From: Bacteroidales bacterium
Lineage (GTDB): Bacteria; Bacteroidota; Bacteroidia; Bacteroidales; UBA932
Direction: 5' to 3'
DNA length: 7,540 bases
NCBI GenBank assembly: GCA_017554135.1
Contig: JAFZIX010000193.1
Location: 1-7,540, forward strand
Shown in pieces: positions 5,672-7,540 of the stretch. Every line of letters begins with the position of its first letter. Within the stretch, counting starts at the first letter, position 1. Under the pieces are notes generated by a model. The model saw nothing but the letters and a program-made list of their open reading frames with translations, was not told the DNA's origin and ran no database searches. The position numbers were made by a program, and so were the translations under genes.

Positions 5672-6574
5672 ATGAGCGTGTACCATAACCCAGTTCTGCT
5701 CCAAGAGAGCATCTCCTCACTGATTACCAACCCTGAAGGCTTCTATGCAGACGCCACTTTCGGCGGCGGCGGTCATAGCCGTGCAATCCTGGAAGCCCTC
5801 GGCGCGGAAGGCCGGCTGATGGCCTTCGACCGCGATGCGGATGCAGCCGCAAACACGCCGGACGATCCGCGTTTCACGCTGATACACAATAATTTCAGAT
5901 TCATACACAACTACACCCTCCTGCATAATCCGGAGGGTCTCGACGGCATCCTTGCCGACCTCGGGGTGTCGTCGCACCAGTTTGACACGGCGGAGCGGGG
6001 ATTCTCGTTCCGCTATAGCGCCCCGCTCGATATGCGAATGAACGTGCAGGGCGACAAGACTGCAGCGGACATTGTCAATTCGTATACGCAAAACGAGTTG
6101 GAAAAGATCCTTAAAGTCTATGGCGAGGTGGAGAATTCCCGTAAAATCTCTGAGCTTATAGTTAAAGCCCGGGAAAACAAGCCCATCCGTACCACAGACG
6201 ACCTCGACAATGCCATTGCAGCAGCCCTGCCGTCTTTCGCCGAGCACAAATTCCTTGCGAAGGTCTATCAGGCCCTCCGCATAGAGGTCAACCAGGAGAT
6301 GCGCGCGCTGGAGAAATTCCTCTCCGGCGCAGCGGCTTCCCTCAAGAAAGGCGGCCGACTGGTCGTCATTACCTACCATTCCCTCGAAGACCGCATGGTG
6401 AAGAACTTCTTCCGCAGCGGCAACACCGAAGGAGACATAATAAAAGATGTCTACGGCAGAAGCGCCGCCCCCCTCAAACCGCTCGGGGGCAAACCGGTGC
6501 TTCCGTCCGAAGAAGAAATCGCTCAGAACACCCGCGCCCGCAGCGCCAAGCTCCGGGTGGCCGAAAAGATATAG
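5672..6574 (+). CDS. rsmH: 16S rRNA m4C1402 methyltransferase RsmH (MraW)
   Basis: Cytoplasmic S-adenosylmethionine-dependent enzyme that N4-methylates cytidine 1402 of 16S rRNA in the decoding centre, in concert with RsmI. At 300 residues it is near family length (about 310). It opens with the conserved MSVYHNPVLLQES. The SAM-binding motif is YADATFGGGGHSRAIL (25-40), followed by acidic MAFDRDADA (50-58) and GILADLGVSSHQFD (92-105). FRYSAPLDMRMN (113-124) is the typical 'PLDMRM' signature. VYQALRIEVNQE (198-209) and VVITYHSLEDRMVKNFF (231-247) complete the core. It ends with the usual basic tail, NTRARSAKLRVAEKI. It is the second dcw gene, and the ftsL start lies 7 bases after its stop, so co-transcription is very likely. 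Confidence 0.98.
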   Translation: MSVYHNPVLLQESISSLITNPEGFYADATFGGGGHSRAILEALGAEGRLMAFDRDADAAANTPDDPRFTLIHNNFRFIHNYTLLHNPEGLDGILADLGVSSHQFDTAERGFSFRYSAPLDMRMNVQGDKTAADIVNSYTQNELEKILKVYGEVENSRKISELIVKARENKPIRTTDDLDNAIAAALPSFAEHKFLAKVYQALRIEVNQEMRALEKFLSGAAASLKKGGRLVVITYHSLEDRMVKNFFRSGNTEGDIIKDVYGRSAAPLKPLGGKPVLPSEEEIAQNTRARSAKLRVAEKI

Positions 6575-6581
6575 CCGGAAT

Positions 6582-6941
6582 ATGGAACAGAAGCGCAAAT
6601 GGAAACTCTCAGACCTCTGGGCACTCCTGAAGAACGGACTCTCCGCGATTCTCACGGGGAACCTGCTCCTGCGCCTGAACGCCGGCAGATACTTCATCCA
6701 CATAGCCTACACCTTCCTGCTCTTCTGGATTCTGATCTTCGAGAGCCTGATGGCGGAAAACGCCCTCAGCAAGGTGGAGCGCAACAAGGCGAAGATCCAC
6801 GAAATGGAAATCATCTATGCCGACAAGACTTTCGAAGTGGCGTCGATGAGCAGGCGCAGCGAGGTGGAAAGACGCCTGGCCTCTATGGGATCGCAGGTCA
6901 AAGAGCCTGAGCAGCAGGCAATAGCACTTGAGAAGAAATAA
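6582..6941 (+). CDS. ftsL: FtsL-like cell division protein
   Basis: Small bitopic inner-membrane protein of 119 residues. A basic, amphipathic cytoplasmic segment (1-36; MEQKRKWKLSDLWALLK) leads into one membrane helix at about 37-57 (YFIHIAYTFLLFWILIFESLM). A periplasmic heptad-rich region (about 58-105; ENALSKVERNKAKIHEME onward) should form a coiled coil. This is the organisation of FtsL, which pairs with FtsB/DivIC and FtsQ and helps activate the FtsW-FtsI septal synthase. Sequence conservation is low in this family, so the call rests on topology and place between rsmH and ftsI. The frame extends upstream inside rsmH, but those residues look like out-of-frame rsmH, so ATG 6582 is chosen. 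Its stop overlaps the next start (TAATG), indicating translational coupling. Confidence 0.88.
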   Translation: MEQKRKWKLSDLWALLKNGLSAILTGNLLLRLNAGRYFIHIAYTFLLFWILIFESLMAENALSKVERNKAKIHEMEIIYADKTFEVASMSRRSEVERRLASMGSQVKEPEQQAIALEKK

Positions 6942-7540
6942 TGGCGGAAGAGAACAACATATATCAGCTCCCCCAGCAGAGCACCAAGAAGAAGAGAGAC
7001 CGTATTGGCATGGTCCTCTACGTCTTCTATGTCCTGCTGCTGATAGTTTCCGTCCTTGTGCTAGGCAAGCTCATCTACTATCAGCTCATCTGGAAGCCGG
7101 AGCCCAAGATCGCGACCGCGCTCACTCCCGGCATAGTCAAACGGACTATCGAGCCCGTGCGCGGCAACATCCTGGACTGCAACGGACGACTGCTGGCAAT
7201 GTCCTACCCCGTCTACGACATACACATGGACTGCACCGTCATGCAGGCCGACTTCGCGAAGATGAAGAACAAGGAGAAGGCAAAGATGAAGGAGGATGAA
7301 TGGATGGGAAAGGCCCGCCAGCTTGCAGACGGCCTGGCTGAGCTCGTGCCTTCCGTCAACGCCGACCGCATCTACTCCCAGATAAAGGACGGCCGCAAGA
7401 ACGGCCGCAAGTATCTCCTCATCGCGAAGGGCGTAGACCGCAGCACCATGCTGAGAATCAAGGCCCTGCCTCTCTACAGAGAAGGCGCTAACAAGGGCGG
7501 TATGATAGTGGAACCCCGCAACATCCGCAAGTATCCCTAC
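6941..7540 (+). CDS. ftsI: FtsI/PBP-type septal peptidoglycan transpeptidase, N-terminal part (cut by window edge)
   Basis: The ATG at 6941 shares its A with the ftsL stop; 200 codons stay open to the window end. A short cytoplasmic tail (1-21; basic TKKKRDR at 15-21) precedes one membrane helix (about 22-48, IGMVLYVFYVLLLIVSVLVL). The periplasmic part begins with TIEPVRGNILDCNGRLLA (69-86), the R-G-x-I-x-D-x-N-G-x-x-L-A signature that opens class B penicillin-binding proteins. A Lys-rich segment (about 106-118) and the early pedestal domain follow, ending RNIRKYPY. The SxxK, SxN and KTG catalytic motifs lie beyond the edge. The product cross-links septal peptidoglycan with FtsW and is the target of some beta-lactams. 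Position after ftsL favours FtsI over the elongation protein PBP2. A C-terminal PASTA domain cannot be judged. Confidence 0.93.
   Translation, partial: MAEENNIYQLPQQSTKKKRDRIGMVLYVFYVLLLIVSVLVLGKLIYYQLIWKPEPKIATALTPGIVKRTIEPVRGNILDCNGRLLAMSYPVYDIHMDCTVMQADFAKMKNKEKAKMKEDEWMGKARQLADGLAELVPSVNADRIYSQIKDGRKNGRKYLLIAKGVDRSTMLRIKALPLYREGANKGGMIVEPRNIRKYPY

Noticed and set aside
5063..5720. Two overlapping minus-strand frames opposite mraZ and its control region
   Set aside because: mraZ on the plus strand has conserved motifs and a promoter; these frames run through the operator and look like chance.
6447..6581. Upstream extension of the FtsL frame into rsmH
   Set aside because: The 45 extra residues are Pro- and Arg-rich out-of-frame rsmH sequence; the protein from ATG 6582 has the normal FtsL topology and spacing.
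5717..6703. Open frame of 328 codons on the minus strand opposite rsmH and ftsL
   Set aside because: Covers two recognised dcw genes in antisense and shows no family motif.

Overview
The window looks like a chromosomal stretch from a member of the Bacteroidota, most likely order Bacteroidales. The evidence is: promoter elements of the Bacteroides type (TAnnTTTG, clearest before mraZ); few Shine-Dalgarno sequences; a short FtsL of the Bacteroidota type between rsmH and the transpeptidase gene; and a Tat-exported Gfo/Idh/MocA oxidoreductase paired with a DUF1080 lipoprotein. Coding DNA is moderately GC-rich and the gaps are AT-rich, which fits an uncultured gut or rumen Bacteroidales; I cannot go below order level.

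Layout: (1) 1-237, minus strand, the N-terminal part of a YqiA-like alpha/beta hydrolase that runs off the left edge. (2) 238-323, a short divergent control region with a perfect 17-bp palindrome that carries a TAnnTTTG box on each strand. (3) 324-1325, plus strand, class II fructose-bisphosphate aldolase, closed by a strong hairpin terminator. (4) 1377-4190, minus strand, a two-gene operon: Tat-signal Gfo/Idh/MocA oxidoreductase, then a lipoprotein with two DUF1080 domains. (5) 4279-4965, minus strand, RadC. (6) 4966-5207, the divergent radC/mraZ control region, with four tandem 10-bp repeats that resemble MraZ boxes and a perfect -7 element. (7) 5208-7540, plus strand, the start of the division and cell wall (dcw) cluster: mraZ, rsmH, ftsL and ftsI (truncated by the right edge), tightly packed and co-directional.

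How the parts work together: the dcw genes form one operon for septal peptidoglycan synthesis, probably autoregulated by MraZ at the repeats next to its promoter. The Gfo/Idh-DUF1080 pair looks like a small exported module for oxidative (3-keto) attack on glycosides: the dehydrogenase would oxidise a sugar C3 hydroxyl and the DUF1080 protein would cleave the 3-keto-glycoside. Aldolase, RadC and the hydrolase are ordinary housekeeping genes. No tRNA, rRNA, insertion sequence or CRISPR array was seen, and no gene-free gap exceeds 300 bases. The most interesting signals are the mraZ operator array and the exported two-gene 3-keto-glycoside candidate; I see no convincing wholly new system.
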